A DNA stretch of 64,000 nt, taken from positions 1 through 64,000 of the forward strand of contig JAJKFJ010022365.1 of NCBI GenBank assembly GCA_027382625.1, in the 5' to 3' direction. Each line of letters begins with the position of its first letter. The first letter of the stretch is position 1. The notes beneath the pieces were generated by a model. That model did no database searches, was not told the origin of the DNA, and worked only from the letters and a program-made list of their open reading frames with translations. Below are positions 45,961 to 58,490 of the stretch, piece after piece. The DNA comes from Tetmemena sp. SeJ-2015. Taxonomy: Eukaryota > Ciliophora > Spirotrichea > Sporadotrichida > Oxytrichidae. The position numbers and the translations under genes were made by a program.

Positions 45961-48900
45961 TCAATCTTCGAGTTCCTCTGGCTTAATAGGGACTGAGCCG
46001 AATTTATCGTTCCATTCAAGGAACTTTGAGAGATCTTCTTGGTTAACGGAAGCTTTCTGATTTTAAAGGGCTTCCTTGAAATCGTTGAGGGTGATAGGCC
46101 TTATCTGAGAAATATCAACGCTTGATATGTCCACGACCTGGCGGAGAGGCATGTATGATGCCTCGGCAGAAAGAGATTTGAGGTCTGCTCCTGAGTAGCC
46201 TTTTGTGAGGCTCACTAACTCGTCTATGTCTGCGTCAGACAAGTTAATATCACTCATTAAGTTGATCATATGAGATCTTTTCCATTTATTTAATTGAGAA
46301 TATTATACTACTACTCGTTAATCTACTGGCTTTCATTAGTCTTCATCTCATTCTCAATAAGGCGTTGAATGAATTGCTTTCTGCCTGCCCTATTAGGCAA
46401 AGGAATGTACAACTTCTTGACCAGCCTTCTCCTCACTGCCTCATCAAGATCCCCAGGTCTGTTTGTAGCCCCTATGATTAGGATCCTTGCATTATCCCCA
46501 GCGAAAGTATTAGCTCCATCAAGCTAAACTAGGAACTCAGTCTTGATTCTTCTACTAGACTCCATGTCCTGGTCTGAACGAGCACACAAAAGCGAGTCTA
46601 TTTCATCTATGAAAACGACTGTAGGTTGATGGATGGCTGCGATGGCGAACATAGTTCTAACCATCTTTTCTCCTTCTCCCACCCATTTCGAAGTCAAAGT
46701 AGAGGCCGAGATAGACATGAAAGTGGACTTTGATTGAGCTGCAATTGCTTTTCCAAGAAGGGTTTTTCCTGTTCCTGGTGGACCAAAGAACATCACACCC
46801 TATACATTATCAAAGGAACAAGTAAATATTTACCCTTGGAGGTGCTCTCAAGCCTTTGAAAATATCAGGTCGTAGCATGGGCCACACGATTATTTCCTGA
46901 ATGGCTTTCTTCGGCTATTCAAGGCCTGCTATATCATCCCAAGTGATATTGAGCTGTCTCTCCATGATCTCATTCTCAATCAGTTCTACCATCTAAATTT
47001 GGGTCACTTAAACAAATATTCTTTACTCTTGGATCCAAGTTCTTGTAGCGCTCATCAACTGGCTCCCCGTTTTCATCTAGCCCTGATGTGCTATTCTTTG
47101 AGTCATTAGCTTGATAATTGTTCATCTATAATAAATGTTATACTATTCGCTAATATTACCATGTGCTGTGTTACAGACTTAAACCTTTACAAATTCATTA
47201 AATACTGTGTCTAAGCAAATATTTTATGATATAAATGGTTTAGCAGGATTGAAATTACCAGAGGCCCCTCCACTGCCTGGGTTATTGCCTACTTTAGTAG
47301 GAGGAACAAACTTTCTTCTACCAAGGCCAGGTTATCTTCCACCATTATTGAAGAGCTTGTCTGTTGCGGAGTCATCATCCTCGTAGTTACTATTGTAATT
47401 ATTGTTTTAGTTCCAATTATTTCCACTTTGATTACCCCCTTATCCATTGCCCCGATTTTGATTGAAATATCCACCTGCGCCGTTACCTCCGTTATTGCTG
47501 CTTCCTCCATTATTGTTGAAAAAGGGATTGTTAGGATTTCTATTTACACCACCTTGCTTGTTATTCTGATTGAAGTAGCTATCAACAGTAGGATTTCGAT
47601 CTTATGCTCCAGCCAAACCCTTCTTCTTTTGCTACATATCCTAATTATACTTCTGCACACCTGTCATGAATCCACCTGAAGGTGGCACGTCCGGGTTACG
47701 AGCACTTGCCTAACCAGCTCCTTGATTTGGTTTCCGAGAGATCTAATCATAGGAATTGAACTCAAAGTCAAGGTTCTGCTTCTTAAAGTGCTTCTAGACC
47801 TTTTCCATATCAACATCACCTCCAGTTTTCAATCAAATATAAACTTAATAGCAAAAATAAAGTTTGATCGATGATCCTTTAAAGCTGTGCAAGTGCATTA
47901 AGATTAACTTCAGGCTGTTGAAGTGGAGGCATTTTAGGCTACTTTTGCATAATATTCGCATAGGGATCTTAGATACCAGTATCAGGATAGCTACGCTTGA
48001 TGTTTAGAGGCTACCCACTCCCTCCACTGCTGCCAATATCTCCCGCATTGTTAAAGACACCAGGCTTCATTTGATTCATAAAGTTTTGTTGCTGCTGTTA
48101 TTATTGATTGGGAGCATTAGTCTAGAAAGGATTGCTACTATTGCTGTTTGTGTAGTACTGATTTTGCTGATTCTTGTTCATGTTTTATTAGTGCTTTTGC
48201 AAATAGTCAGGCATAGCATTTGAATTGTGAGCTCCTTATGTGTTATTGTCATTTCTCTTTGGAGCTTGGATGTTGAATTATTTCAAAAGATCAGCTGCTT
48301 GAGGATTATTTTCATAGAGTTTCCAGGTTGGCTCATTAACTCCTTGTCTAGTGTTGATGTAGTTGCCTTAGCTAATACTCATACCCAACTAATTACTAAA
48401 TTTATTGTCGAGAAGAGTATGAATAGTATTCAATATATTGGAATAATTTCAAGCAATATCAAAATTTTGGATGATGGACTTGAAATGAGAAACTTGCTCT
48501 GGCTTTGCGGTGCTAGTGACTTAAAGTGCGGCAAGTCCATTTCCAAGGAAAGGATTCTTCTTTTCCTCTTCCTTTGGCTTAATCTTCATGCCCCTTTCTT
48601 GCTCCATAAGCTCCAAAGCACTAGCGATGTGTGGCAGCTTTCTGACTTTAGTCATGATCCCTTGCTCATCCTTAATTGGATCTAGGCTATGAACCATATC
48701 GATGAGGGCCAAGCTTTCAATCTTTGGATCTTCAGGAAGATTTCCATCAGCCATAGCTTCATTGAGCAGCTTAGACTTCTCTTCCTCAAACTGCTTCTTC
48801 ACTCTTGCCTAGTGAATAATCAGCAATCGCTCTCGGTCTAGCTTAGCTTTTTCTAATACACTCATAGCACTCTGAGTTGCAACTTCTCTCACAATAAGTC

Positions 48901-49355
48901 TTGCACCTGCTGACTTCTCATTATAAAGAGAGAGAAACTTGTAGAGATTATTGAGGGAAGTGCTCTACTCCTTCTTTGCTTCTAGTTTCTCGCGAATCCG
49001 CTGTAGCTTTTGCTCTATATAGAAGTTCTTAATATCTCAGATTATAATGCAAAAGTAATGGAATTAATGAGCTTTGATAATAAGAAAAAATAGGATGAGG
49101 AGTCCTTTTGCACATACCTCTGACTTCATTTGAGTCTGTAAGTGATGCTTTGATTTCCTGGTCGTCCATCTCTTGCACATTTACTTTTTCCTCAGCTTCT
49201 CTGAGTTTAGCATTAAGATGAGTCAGCAAACTCAGACTTTTCAATTCTTAAAGAGAAAACGGCTCTCTCTTGGGTGGAGCAGAGTTTGAAATGCCTCCTC
49301 CAATTGGTGGCATACGCATATCTATAGAGTTACTAAAAGCTGCGGTGCTTGCCAT
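45961..49355 (-). CDS. FIGNL1: Fidgetin-like AAA ATPase
   Basis: Meiotic-clade AAA ATPase (fidgetin/katanin group), acting on microtubules or recombination intermediates in relatives. ATG at 49355 begins [20 protein letters not shown], then helical sequence ([34 protein letters not shown]), a Gln/Asn/Gly-rich linker (about 47.2-48.5 kb), the FIGNL1 signature [12 protein letters not shown], and the AAA domain: [20 protein letters not shown], Walker [25 protein letters not shown], Walker [49 protein letters not shown] and a C-terminal [15 protein letters not shown] at 45961. A GT-AG intron lies next to GPPGTGKT (near 46.80 kb). Another gap near 46.30 kb and several in the linker are unassigned. 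Confidence 0.9.
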
Positions 49356-49538
49356 GCAGATCACAGATATAAAAGTTTAAATTTAAATTATAAACTGAAT
49401 ATAATTTCTACCATCCAAATGAATTTTGAGACGTTTGAATTTAGAAAATTAAAAGGTTAATTAATTAAATATAGGTTTAATGTGACCACCTTTATTATAT
49501 ATTTATACGTACTTTTTTAAATAGTAAGTTTAAAACAT

Positions 49539-50061
49539 ATGACTGAGAGCACAGAATAAATATAAGTGTAGCAAATAATTTAAGACCCTTCTCGAAATAT
49601 ATAGCCTAAACTATAGCCAACGATAAATCCCTTTAATCAGTATTCCAAGTCCTCTTCTTCCAAAAACTACTAGAATATGCAAAGGGATCTCTACAAGTAC
49701 TATCTCATTTTAATAAAAAAAGCTCTATCAAGCCTTAACAAACAAGTTGAAACAATCCATACCAGAAAATGCCATCTGTTTTTTGACCTATTCAAAATTT
49801 GCTAAAAATCTTCTTATTTTAAAGTCATGATGTCACCTAGAGCCAGATAATTAGAAGATTAACTATAAATGGCCTAAGATCGGTATTCAGCACAGATGAT
49901 AGGATTCAAAGCAAGCTTGGGTGGAGAGATAATTTTCTGTTGAGATAAGGCAAATGATTAAATGGTACAGAATAGACATCAAACAATACGAGAAGGCATT
50001 CAGTGAGTTCAGAACTTATTTAATACAAGAAATTGTTGCACTAGATGGACCAGGCAAATGA
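49539..50061 (+). CDS. Unknown Gln-rich/helical protein
   Basis: ATG at 49539 starts MTESTEQIQVQQIIQDPSRN and reads NPFNQYSKSSSSKNYQNMQR, SPRARQLEDQLQMAQDRYSA, GFKASLGGEIRQMIKWYRID and IKQYEKAFSEFRTYLIQEIV to TGA at 50059. One 16-base IES must be removed to reach the last part. The middle (LILIKKALSSLNKQVETI...) may hide another IES that keeps frame. Divergent from the fidgetin-like gene, with 183 bases between starts. No family recognised. Confidence 0.65.
49926..49941 (+). other. IES, pointer GAGATAA (16 bases)
   Basis: GAGATAA at 49926-49932 repeats at 49942-49948, only 9 bases between copies. Removal joins KASLGGEI to RQMIKWYRID and avoids TGA. Confidence 0.8.
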
Positions 50062-50125
50062 TTCAAATAAACAATCAATTTTTAATTAAGATTTAGTAAA
50101 TTAATTATCATATAAACTTATTCAG

Positions 50126-50386
50126 TCATTTTGTTGGTTTTATCTATAATTTTTAAAATTGTTCATTTAGAAACACTTTCAATCTGCTAATCATAATTCT
50201 ATCTAGTGGATTAATTTATTATCTCTCTATAGTTTACAGACGAATTGCTAACAGCCTATTTATGAGACTCTCTTTGTGATATTTTTCATTAAATTCTCTT
50301 TCAAAATTCCAAAGTTCACTACGACTCCACATCAATTCTATACCTGAATTGATTTGATTCACTAAGCACTCAATTTCATATTCCAT
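50126..50386 (-). CDS. Small unknown protein (86 residues)
   Basis: Complete frame MEYEIECLVNQINSGIELMW ... SRSELWNFEREFNEKYHKES ... ISRLKVFLNEQFQKLQIKPT to TGA at 50126, no interruption. Charged, predicted all-helical. Convergent with the preceding gene, 64 bases between stops. No family recognised. Confidence 0.6.
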
Positions 50387-50567
50387 TTTCACAAATAATA
50401 TAAATAATAGATATTAAAAGCTTTTAAAATGGTAACATATAAATTTGAATATTAGGATGAATTTAGAGCTCAATAAATATAATTCCCAAATATTATTATA
50501 ATTATAATTAATAAAATTAAGAAGAAATTTAGTTAAGTTTAGTAATCTTATGACACAACTTCTGTCT

Positions 50568-51907
50568 TCATTATTGCGTTTTCCTAGGTCTTCCTCTGCC
50601 TCTCTTTAGTTCTTAATTTTTCAACTGCATATTTAATTTGCTGGTTATCTTATTAATCTGATTCACAGTATTCTGTGACTTCCCTCTCTGCTTTCCAAAT
50701 AAAAGAGATTTTCCAAAGTTTAGATTCGAAGTATTTTCATTTTAAACTTCTCTGTCTGAAGTTTCAGACTTCGCTTTTTCTTAAGACCCTTAGTTTGAGT
50801 CCTCTGCTCTCTTAGGACTCTAACTCATAAGAATTCTCTCATCTGAGTCTTCATCTTCTTTGATCTCTTTCATTACTACATCCTCGTCTGAATCGTGCTC
50901 TCTCCTATCGCTCTCTGATTTAGTTCTTATCTGGCTCTCCATTTTAATTTGTATTTAGCTAGTGCCTTTGGCAATTTGGTAACATTAAATTTAGGTTTAG
51001 AAATAACTTTCTATGAGGGATTAAATTTCATGAGCGAATCAGCTAAGCTGCTCTTTTTAGGCTCGTATTTAAACTTATTCAATGCCTCTCTTTACTCTTG
51101 ACTCACTTCCACGCTCTAGCTGCTGCATTTTGTTGGCTCCTTTTCTTCTTTCTTGATTACAAAATTTGATTTCTAAGGCTTTGTAACTGCTTCATCTTCT
51201 TGGAAAATATCCTCCATTTTGATTGTATGCTGAATTTTTGGCTTAGCTTTTATTTCAGATTTAGTAGATTGCAGCTTGGTCTCAAATGTTAATGGCTTGG
51301 TTTTTATAGTGTCAATTTGTTGCTGCTTCAACTTATTCTTCTGTTCTAAAAGCTCTTTAAACTTTTAGAGATTGAGTCTATGAGAGCTAGCAGACTCTTC
51401 CTCTTCTGCATTTTCACTTTTAATCTTGCTTAAGTGAGAAGTCTAACTGTCCTGAAGAATCTTGTCGCAGCCTGACTTAGCTCTGGCTTTCTTATTCTAT
51501 GCATCTCCTCTCCTCTGCTTCTGTTCTTTAATCTTAGGTACTTTTTGTTTTGTAGTCGAAGTAGGAATAAGTGCTTGATTGGCTTGAAGCTGTTGCATTT
51601 GCAATTCTCTGGCCTCCTCCTCTCTTAGGAAATCATCTACTGTATAATTTTTATAGGGATTGTAATCATCATCTTCCATTTGCTCATCTTGCAAAGTTCC
51701 ATCTCCAAGTAGATAGGGATTGAATTCCTACTGCTGCTCTGCTTGAGTATTTAATCTGCTTTCTTCCTCCTTTACTTCTTGCAGTCTCAATTCTTAGAAG
51801 TGCTTTATCACATCCTTCCCAACCAAGGGACTTATCTCATTTTCTAATTCTTCAACATAGTCAACTACTTACCCATTAGGTTTACTCCCCTCACTTCTCT
51901 AGTACAT
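50568..51907 (-). CDS. Acidic protein with C-terminal AT-hook
   Basis: ATG at 51907 (MYQRSEGSKPNGQVVDYVEE) heads a charged, Gln/Glu/Lys-rich protein: MEDDDYNPYKNYTVDDFLRE, SHRLNLQKFKELLEQKNKLK, FKYEPKKSSLADSFMKFNPS. After a small gap near 50.95 kb it continues MESQIRTKSESDRREHDSDE and ends LKRGRGRPRKTQQ with TGA at 50568. RGRGRPRK is an AT-hook, which binds the minor groove of AT-rich DNA (known), so a nuclear chromatin role is likely. The rest is unrecognised. About 440 residues. Confidence 0.7.
50943..50953 (-). other. Possible IES, pointer TTTA (11 bases)
   Basis: TTTA at 50943 repeats at 50954. Removal joins LPKALAK to MESQIRTKSES. Confidence 0.5.
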
Positions 51908-52226
51908 AATTCAATTGTTAAATATGGAAATTTAAAGATACTTATGCTGAATTCACTTCTTTGGACAATAGTTAGAACCTTCTCAAACAATATTTTAGAT
52001 AAGATAAATAAAATAAATTAGAATATTAAAGAGATCAAACTCATTTCGTACTTAATTAAATGGTAAACTGAAACTATATATCAAATAAGCTTTAGATTTT
52101 TATGCTATTCTCAATATTTAACAAGGAATTCAATTGTTTTGGAACCCCTCCCTTGATTTGAAGCTTCATAATTCACTTTCTCTTTTTTATATCCCTCTCA
52201 CCTTTAATTATTTTTCTTTTGTTAAA
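51908..52226. other. AT-rich intergenic spacer
   Basis: Divergent spacer between the AT-hook gene and the next plus-strand gene; nothing else seen. Confidence 0.45.
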
Positions 52227-52754
52227 ATGTAAACTCAGAATAATAATAATTCCATTAATTCAAATAATTTACCTATAGTTATTGAGATTAATTAGCTATT
52301 CAAGAGCATTTAATAAATTGAGGATAACTATGGGAGTTTCAGAAATGACTTCCAAAGACTTACAAATTTCCAAACTTACTACAAAATTATTACCTAAGAT
52401 AGAGAAGTCGCAAAGAGAATCCTCACCTATTACATGCTTCTTGAAAAAGTTGACAAGTTGCTTTTCAAATTTTATGACATAGTAGGATTTCCAGAAACTC
52501 AGAGCCGCATCAGATCAATTCAAGATGATGATGAAGAATAAGAAGAAGAAATAATATAGCAGAATAAAGAAACACAATCATAACAGTAAAGAGAAACGAG
52601 CAATCATCTTAACAAAGATTTCGATATAGAAAAGCTAAAAAGGCTGAGGAGTAACCTTGGATCTATTCTAAGAATCATTAGGAAAATTTGTAAAAGTCTA
52701 CAAAAGCATATCAGATAACAAATCCCGAATATTTAAATAGTACCCTCTAAATGA
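52227..52754 (+). CDS. Unknown helical protein (175 residues)
   Basis: Complete uninterrupted frame from ATG (second codon TAA = Gln): MQTQNNNNSINSNNLPIVIE, then DNYGSFRNDFQRLTNFQTYY, YYMLLEKVDKLLFKFYDIVG, an acidic/Gln run DDDEEQEEEIIQQNKETQSQ, and LRSNLGSILRIIRKICKSLQ to TGA at 52752. Looks like a small helical-bundle subunit; family not recognised. No IES needed. Confidence 0.65.
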
Positions 52755-53215
52755 ATGAAAATCATCATAGCAGAAAGAAAAAGCTTAATTTAATTTACTT
52801 TTTAATTAAAAAAATTTCTAACTCAAATTATCATTATTTTTGAATCAATCTTTAAGCATTATTTTAATTTTATTAAGTTCTTTTTAGAAAATTAATTAGA
52901 AAAGGAAAAAATAATTAAACTAATCAATTTTACTTAACTAATTTATCTTTATTATTCCTCAAACAAATAAAAGACAAATTTCATCATAAAAGATTTCATT
53001 TTATTTTAAAATTTGTTACTATGAAATTATAATTATCTTATCTTGAATGGAATTTTCGAACTTCAAGAATCATTTAAACATAATTAGAGCTGTGGGGAAG
53101 TTTTTTTATTTTTTTTTAAAAAAAGGTATATAATAAATATTAAAGGGAATAATTATTTTAACTTAATTCTAATCAATTAGGATATCTAATTTAGTTCTTC
53201 CTCTTATACTCCACT
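52755..53215. other. AT-rich convergent spacer
   Basis: Extremely AT-rich with long T and A runs (about 53.10 kb). No gene seen. Confidence 0.5.
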
Positions 53216-53728
53216 TCACTTAGTTGGAAAAAGAGATAAATTTATTAATTCTTTTGGAATCTCAAGCTGATTCAAAAATTCAAATTCCTTATTTATCTTC
53301 TGTCTCTCTATTTTTAAGTTTTATATTTCCAATTCCAGTGTTTCAATCTTTATTTTATCAAAGATTTTGAGTTCAAAATTGCTAAAAGCTTTTATTTATT
53401 CTTCCTATTGGTCTAGTCATTTCATTCTTTTTCGCATGCCAAAGAATTGATCGATGACAAATAAAAGGTTTAAGAGCCTGCATGAAATTTATGATTATAC
53501 TCTCTCGTTTGTGTACCTTTATAAGTTAGAATCTAGTGGTAGCAGATCTTGAAAACATCTTATTCTGGTTTTCAAAAGTTCTTGTAGATTCAATAATTAT
53601 AAGACTTAATCTGAAATTAGCTCAGATATGAGCTAACAAAGCTTTTACTCTTAATTTAATTCCTATATCGGTACTGGCTCAACTTTGATTTCATTGCTTT
53701 CATTCAAAAGGTTGTCATTTTCATTCAT
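53216..53728 (-). CDS. Unknown coiled-coil protein
   Basis: ATG at 53728 starts MNENDNLLNESNEIKVEPVP and reads QLISELISDQVLQLLNLQEL, ISCRLLNLLFVIDQ, then after a 39-base IES QEEQIKAFSNFELKIFDKIK and TLELEIQNLKIERQKINKEF, ending FPTK and TGA at 53216. Heptad-like Leu spacing suggests coiled coil. About 157 residues. The IES hypothesis is needed because the frame otherwise meets a single TGA. Confidence 0.62.
53407..53445 (-). other. IES, pointer ATTG (39 bases)
   Basis: ATTG at 53407 repeats at 53446. Multiple of three containing the only in-frame TGA of the gene; removal joins LLFVIDQ to QEEQIKAF. Confidence 0.62.
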
Positions 53729-53967
53729 TTTTAGTTAAATTTGTAATTAAGATTGACAACAAGTATAAAAGTATTTTGAAGTTTCCAAATTCAATTTAAA
53801 TTTAATAAGGTATGAGCGTCAGAGAAATTGCTCTATCATAAAAAATAAAATGAATATTTAGCTTTTATCTCAATTTAAAAGACCTCTAATAAATTAATAT
53901 GACCATTGAATGAATGAGTTAAATTAAAGGTAAAAAGGAATAATAATGGTTTTAATTGTCTATCATA

Positions 53968-56826
53968 TCAAGAAATATTCGAAGTTGAGTTCTCTTTTGA
54001 AATTCTTGGAATGCCCTTCCTTGAATTTGTAAACAAATCTTCCTTTTTAGCCATCTTTGGAGATTTGATCAAACTTTCTCTTCTTTTCTGCCTACTTAGC
54101 TGCAAATCCAGCTAAGAATCCATAACCAGTTAATTTTGCGTCCTCGATGGCTGCTGACTTTTTATTTTTTAAGGTTTCAAAGAAGTCACCTATGTTTCCT
54201 CCCTCGGAAGTGAGCATCGATTGCTTGATGCTTTCGTAGTTTTAGAGTATAAGGACTTGAGTCTTAGTGCGCATATACTCCTTTCTTCCACCCTTGTAGG
54301 TTACTAGTGAGGACAAGTCTGGCTCAAACTCAGCGATATTGGTTTACTGCTTGGATAGGAAATTAACCTCTTCCGATTCTGGCTTTAGACTAATGTCGAA
54401 CATTATCATAATTTCGATTGAGCTTTGGAAGACTTGCCTCTCGTATTTAGTGAAGAGCTAGGTGTTGATATCTCTGATGTTTGGGTGAATCATGTGATAG
54501 ATGTAAGGGAGGATGTCCACTGCAAAGTCCTTCTTCCTTATGCCAGTTTGGAGAGTAGTATTTTTACCGAGTTTAAATCTTTCCTCATCATTAGTCTAGC
54601 CTTCTTTCACTCTTCTCACACCCTTGCGCTAGATTTTGCCTCCAGAGAGATCAAGTAGCTTATCAAAAATGTCGACAAACTTTCTTCTTTCATTCCTCAT
54701 ACCTTTCAATTCCTTGGGGAACTCATTCTTTCCAGATCTATGGCCTGCACAGAATTTTCTGAAAGTATAGGCTGGTATGTATTGAGTAGACATCATCTCG
54801 TAGTTCTATGTTTTCTTTATGAAGCAGTCATTGATATCTGCTCTTGAAAGAGTGTCCATAAAGTAAGCAGTTTTCTCTAAATCATCGTCGAAATAGCCGA
54901 CACTTGAGCTGTAATTGTGATAGATATAATCGTTCAGGAGCTCTGTATCTCCCATCGATTAGATCTTCTATCTTACCTCCTTTAACAGTTAAATATTCAT
55001 GGATTGGATAAGTTTGGTATTGTTGCCCATCTAAACATGTCTATCCTTGCAAAAGAGGAGCTGATCTGCTACATTGAACACATTTTCAAAGTGTCTTTTC
55101 CACCATACATAGATCCACTTGCCTTTACAGCTTAGTTCACTGTAACTTTCTCACCGTTGTCTTTCTACATAGCAGACATAAACTGGAGAGTATTGATGCA
55201 GCTTCTAGCATCTGACTTTGTCTCTTCAATGAGCTCTCTCAAAAGTTAATCATCTATCTAGAAGTTTTCCTGTTTGCAAATGAATCTCAGTCTTCTTAAG
55301 AGTCTCTCATAATTAGCGCTTTCAACTTTAATAGTGAGACAGATCTCTCTTAATGGAATGAGTGCTTTAGAGTAGAGATCATTACAGATGAAGATGATTG
55401 GTCTTTTCATTTCTCTAATTCCATCATCACTCTTCTTCTTCTTGGCCTTAGTCTTTTATTGATCCTCCTAATCTTGTTCTTCTTGGTTATCTATTTCTTT
55501 CTCCTTTCCATTACCCTTGAGATGCTTGTCAATTTCATCTTCTTCCTCATTGATAACTTTGCCTTTCGTCTTGTTCTTATTAGATTGAAAAGCGATGCAT
55601 TTCTTTAAGTATTCTACTATCTTTCCAATACCTTTCTTGCCGTCCAAGCTACCTTCAAAGCTAACAGCCCCATCAACTTCGTCTACTATCAAACAAACTG
55701 GCTTTGATTTATCAGCTTCTCTTCCCTCATCCATAATTGTTGGCGCAGGTGCACTAAAATGGTCATTCATCTAAGTAGCATTCTTTATTTTATCTGGGAT
55801 CTTATCTCCAGTTCTCTCATCAGACGCATTTATCTCGCACACTTAGTACCCAGCAATTCTAGCAAGTACTTTCGCCAAAGTTGATTTTCCTGTGCCTGGT
55901 GGTCCATAGAGCAGGAGCACTTTCTTGTTTTTATAGCTGTAAATATCTTATTATTGCATAAAACCCTAAGCCTAGAAGCTGTTAACTTGACTTACACCTT
56001 GGACTGACTACAATCCAGACTAAAAGTTTTACTCTTTTAATAATTTTTCCTCCCTCTCAATTAATTAAAAGTTAAAAGCTTTAGGTTATAAGTAGCCTTT
56101 ATTTAAGTTGGTTTTGAGCAACTGCTATGGCACTCTGAGATTTACTTTTGGGCCATCGGGATTGAGAACCTCGTCCCAAGTCTTTAGCCAAGTGAGAACG
56201 TTTCTATTGGTAACTTCGTCTGTAAGTAAGTCAAAGAATTTGTGAGAGGTATACTTATCAACCCAAAGCTGATTATTCCCTTTGTCCTTAGTCTGATTAG
56301 AGTTTAGGTTCTCTGTTTTGTCTATAATTTCCTGCATGTCCGTATAATTGACTATATTACCATCTTCATCTACAGCCATGTCATCTAACTTATCGACTGC
56401 CAATTATCTTTGCCTTCTCATCTCTTGCTCTTGATTTTGCTGCTTCCTCATATTGATATTTGAAAGTATGACGTGCATGTCATTGTCGAGAAGCGGAGTA
56501 GGATTTTTTGAAATGATTGACTTTGCCATGTGATCCAAGTCCTCCCTTGTAAAGTGATGAGCCATATAAGTCTCAGCCTTTTCAATCTTTTCATTGATAT
56601 CCTTAGCGGCTGAATACTGCAGGAAATTAATCTTAGAGTGTGGAGTGCCCTTGGGTATATAGTGCTCCATTATACTCTGTATGCGTTGCAGATATTGCAC
56701 TGGGTCTCTGAGATCTAAGAGTATCGCATCATCTCTCTTGACCAGGTTGTGCTTAAATTGCTCCTTCTGGAATTCGTTGTAGCTGGAGAGAAAGCTTTCG
56801 AAAGTTTTGTCAATGATTTGGTCCAT
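53968..56826 (-). CDS. CHTF18: CTF18-type alternative clamp-loader subunit (CHTF18)
   Basis: Large AAA+ subunit of the Ctf18-RFC complex, which loads or unloads PCNA and supports cohesion. ATG at 56826 (MDQIIDKTFESFLSSYNEFQ). Landmarks: LWVDKYTSHKFFDLLTDEVT and NVLTWLKTWDEV (CTF18 N-terminal signature), Walker A LLYGPPGTGKSTLAKVLAR, CEINASDERTGD, Walker B CLIVDEVDGA, FICNDLYSKALIPLR, ARSCINTLQFMS, and the C-terminal FVYKFKEGHSKNFKRELNF before TGA at 53968. An unusual Gln/Lys insert lies between the signature and Walker A. Only one IES (23 bases) is clear in 2.86 kb. Confidence 0.93.
55123..55145 (-). other. IES, pointer CTTT (23 bases)
   Basis: CTTT at 55123 repeats at 55146. Removal joins QKDNGEK to GKWIYVWWKRHFENVF; the unspliced frame soon ends. 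Confidence 0.83.
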
Positions 56827-57123
56827 TAAGTGTGAGAATAGCCTCTATAATTCAAACTAATACCGCAAAATTAATTAATTCTTAACTTCATCCTCTACCC
56901 TCAAAATATATGAATGTTTATAGCAATGAATGGAAATCAAGATTTTTCAAAAAGTTTGAATTAACAACTCAAATAAGTCTTTTGAATATGAGTAAGTTGC
57001 TATTATAAGTGTAAATTCTAAAATTTAAACCAAGTGTGCTATTATCCAATTTTAGGAGTTATTTTGGTAAAATTTAATGTGCTAAAGCTAATTAGTAGTT
57101 TCAATTATTTATTCAAAGGAAAA

Positions 57124-58490
57124 ATGTTTTCAAAATATCTGAGATTGACAATATACCAATACTTGACTTTTTAAACCCTCTACTAAAAAATATCAAAGTT
57201 ATCCTCAATAGAGAGATAACTTCTACCCGAGTCCAGCATTATCCTCAACTCTAAAAGTGAGAATACAAGCAGGTCACCTTCAAAGAGAAATAGCTTAATC
57301 GACTCTACAGACGATAAAGATAACAATCGAAATAGATTCACAGTAATTGTATAGATGGATATTTAAACAGGAGATACAACTTTAGGATAGATTTAATTTA
57401 AAAGGCATAAAATAACTTCAAAGACAATTATGAGTTTGACACCTGGTCCAAATTTTAAGTGAAAGATTATTAACAAAGAGAAGTTTGCATGTTTGATTAT
57501 ATCTTGAAACTTTCTGAGGAGATCAAGTTTCAAGTCTGCAAGCAATATTCAGAAGATATAGTCTCGCAAATCACTGATCTCCTCCATAATCATCCCAAGA
57601 AGCTTGCAGTTTCCCTGAATATTCTTTCAGATATAAGATGCTTTAGAGTTTTAGAGAAACTCATAGCAAATTAAAATCTGCTGCTTGAGGCCCTCAGCTT
57701 AAATTGTAAGAATTTAAAGGTCTCTCTAAATGTTGTGCTTTAATACTCTCTCTTTTTTAAAAATGCTGAAATCTCAGATTTCGATAATGTCACGGAGCTT
57801 AATAACGCATAAAATTAACTTCTAAATTATCAATGGACTGTCCCAAACATGCCAGATTAGACTTTTACATAAACTCTAAGATTGAAGGATGTAAATTAAA
57901 TAAGCTAACATATGTATGGGGGTCTTGATCATTGGAATTTCAGGAATTTAAACCAACTAAGTCTTATAAGATCGAAAATTAGCTATGAATTTGTGGATAA
58001 TTTCCCTCTTGGCAAATTAGAATCGTTTTCCATTCTACAATCTTAGGTATTGTTAGACGATAGAACGCAATATCGCATATAAGATCTTGAGGAATTGCTA
58101 AAGAAGATGGCAAACCTGAGGTATCTATAAATCGAGAATGCAGTTAGAACTTCTTACCATCACTCCTCAACTATCTTCGATTACTCAAATATTTTTAGGA
58201 TAGTAAAGGAAAAAATGCCGAAGCTTGAGGAGCTAAAAATATCGCAAAGTTTTATGAGAGGCAGACTCTCCAATATAATATTTTGTCTTCCCAACTCTGA
58301 ATCTTTGCTGGATAGAGTAAAGAATATCACAATAGTTACTCATTATATAAAAGTAGATTGCATATGGGAAGGAGTAATAGATGTGTGCTCAATAGGGAAT
58401 GTAAGGAATTTGAATCAGCCTGGCTTAGTGCAAATAAGCGATTAAAAATTCAAAAGACTAGCAGCGAGATCAATTACTCCCAAGAGTTGA
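57124..58490 (+). CDS. Unknown, possibly leucine-rich repeat protein
   Basis: ATG at 57124 (MFSKYLRLTIYQYLTFQTLY). Ser/Asn-rich N-terminus (SENTSRSPSKRNSLIDSTDD), then YEFDTWSKFQVKDYQQ and repeated Leu patterns: KLAVSLNILSDIRCFRVLEK, FRNLNQLSLIRSKISYEFVD, LLKKMANLRYLQIENAV, MPKLEELKISQSFMRGRLSN. These resemble irregular leucine-rich repeats. TGA at 58488. A frame break at 57409-57420 fits a 5-base removal with pointer ATAA (giving KRHNFKDNYEF), too short to be sure. Confidence 0.65.
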
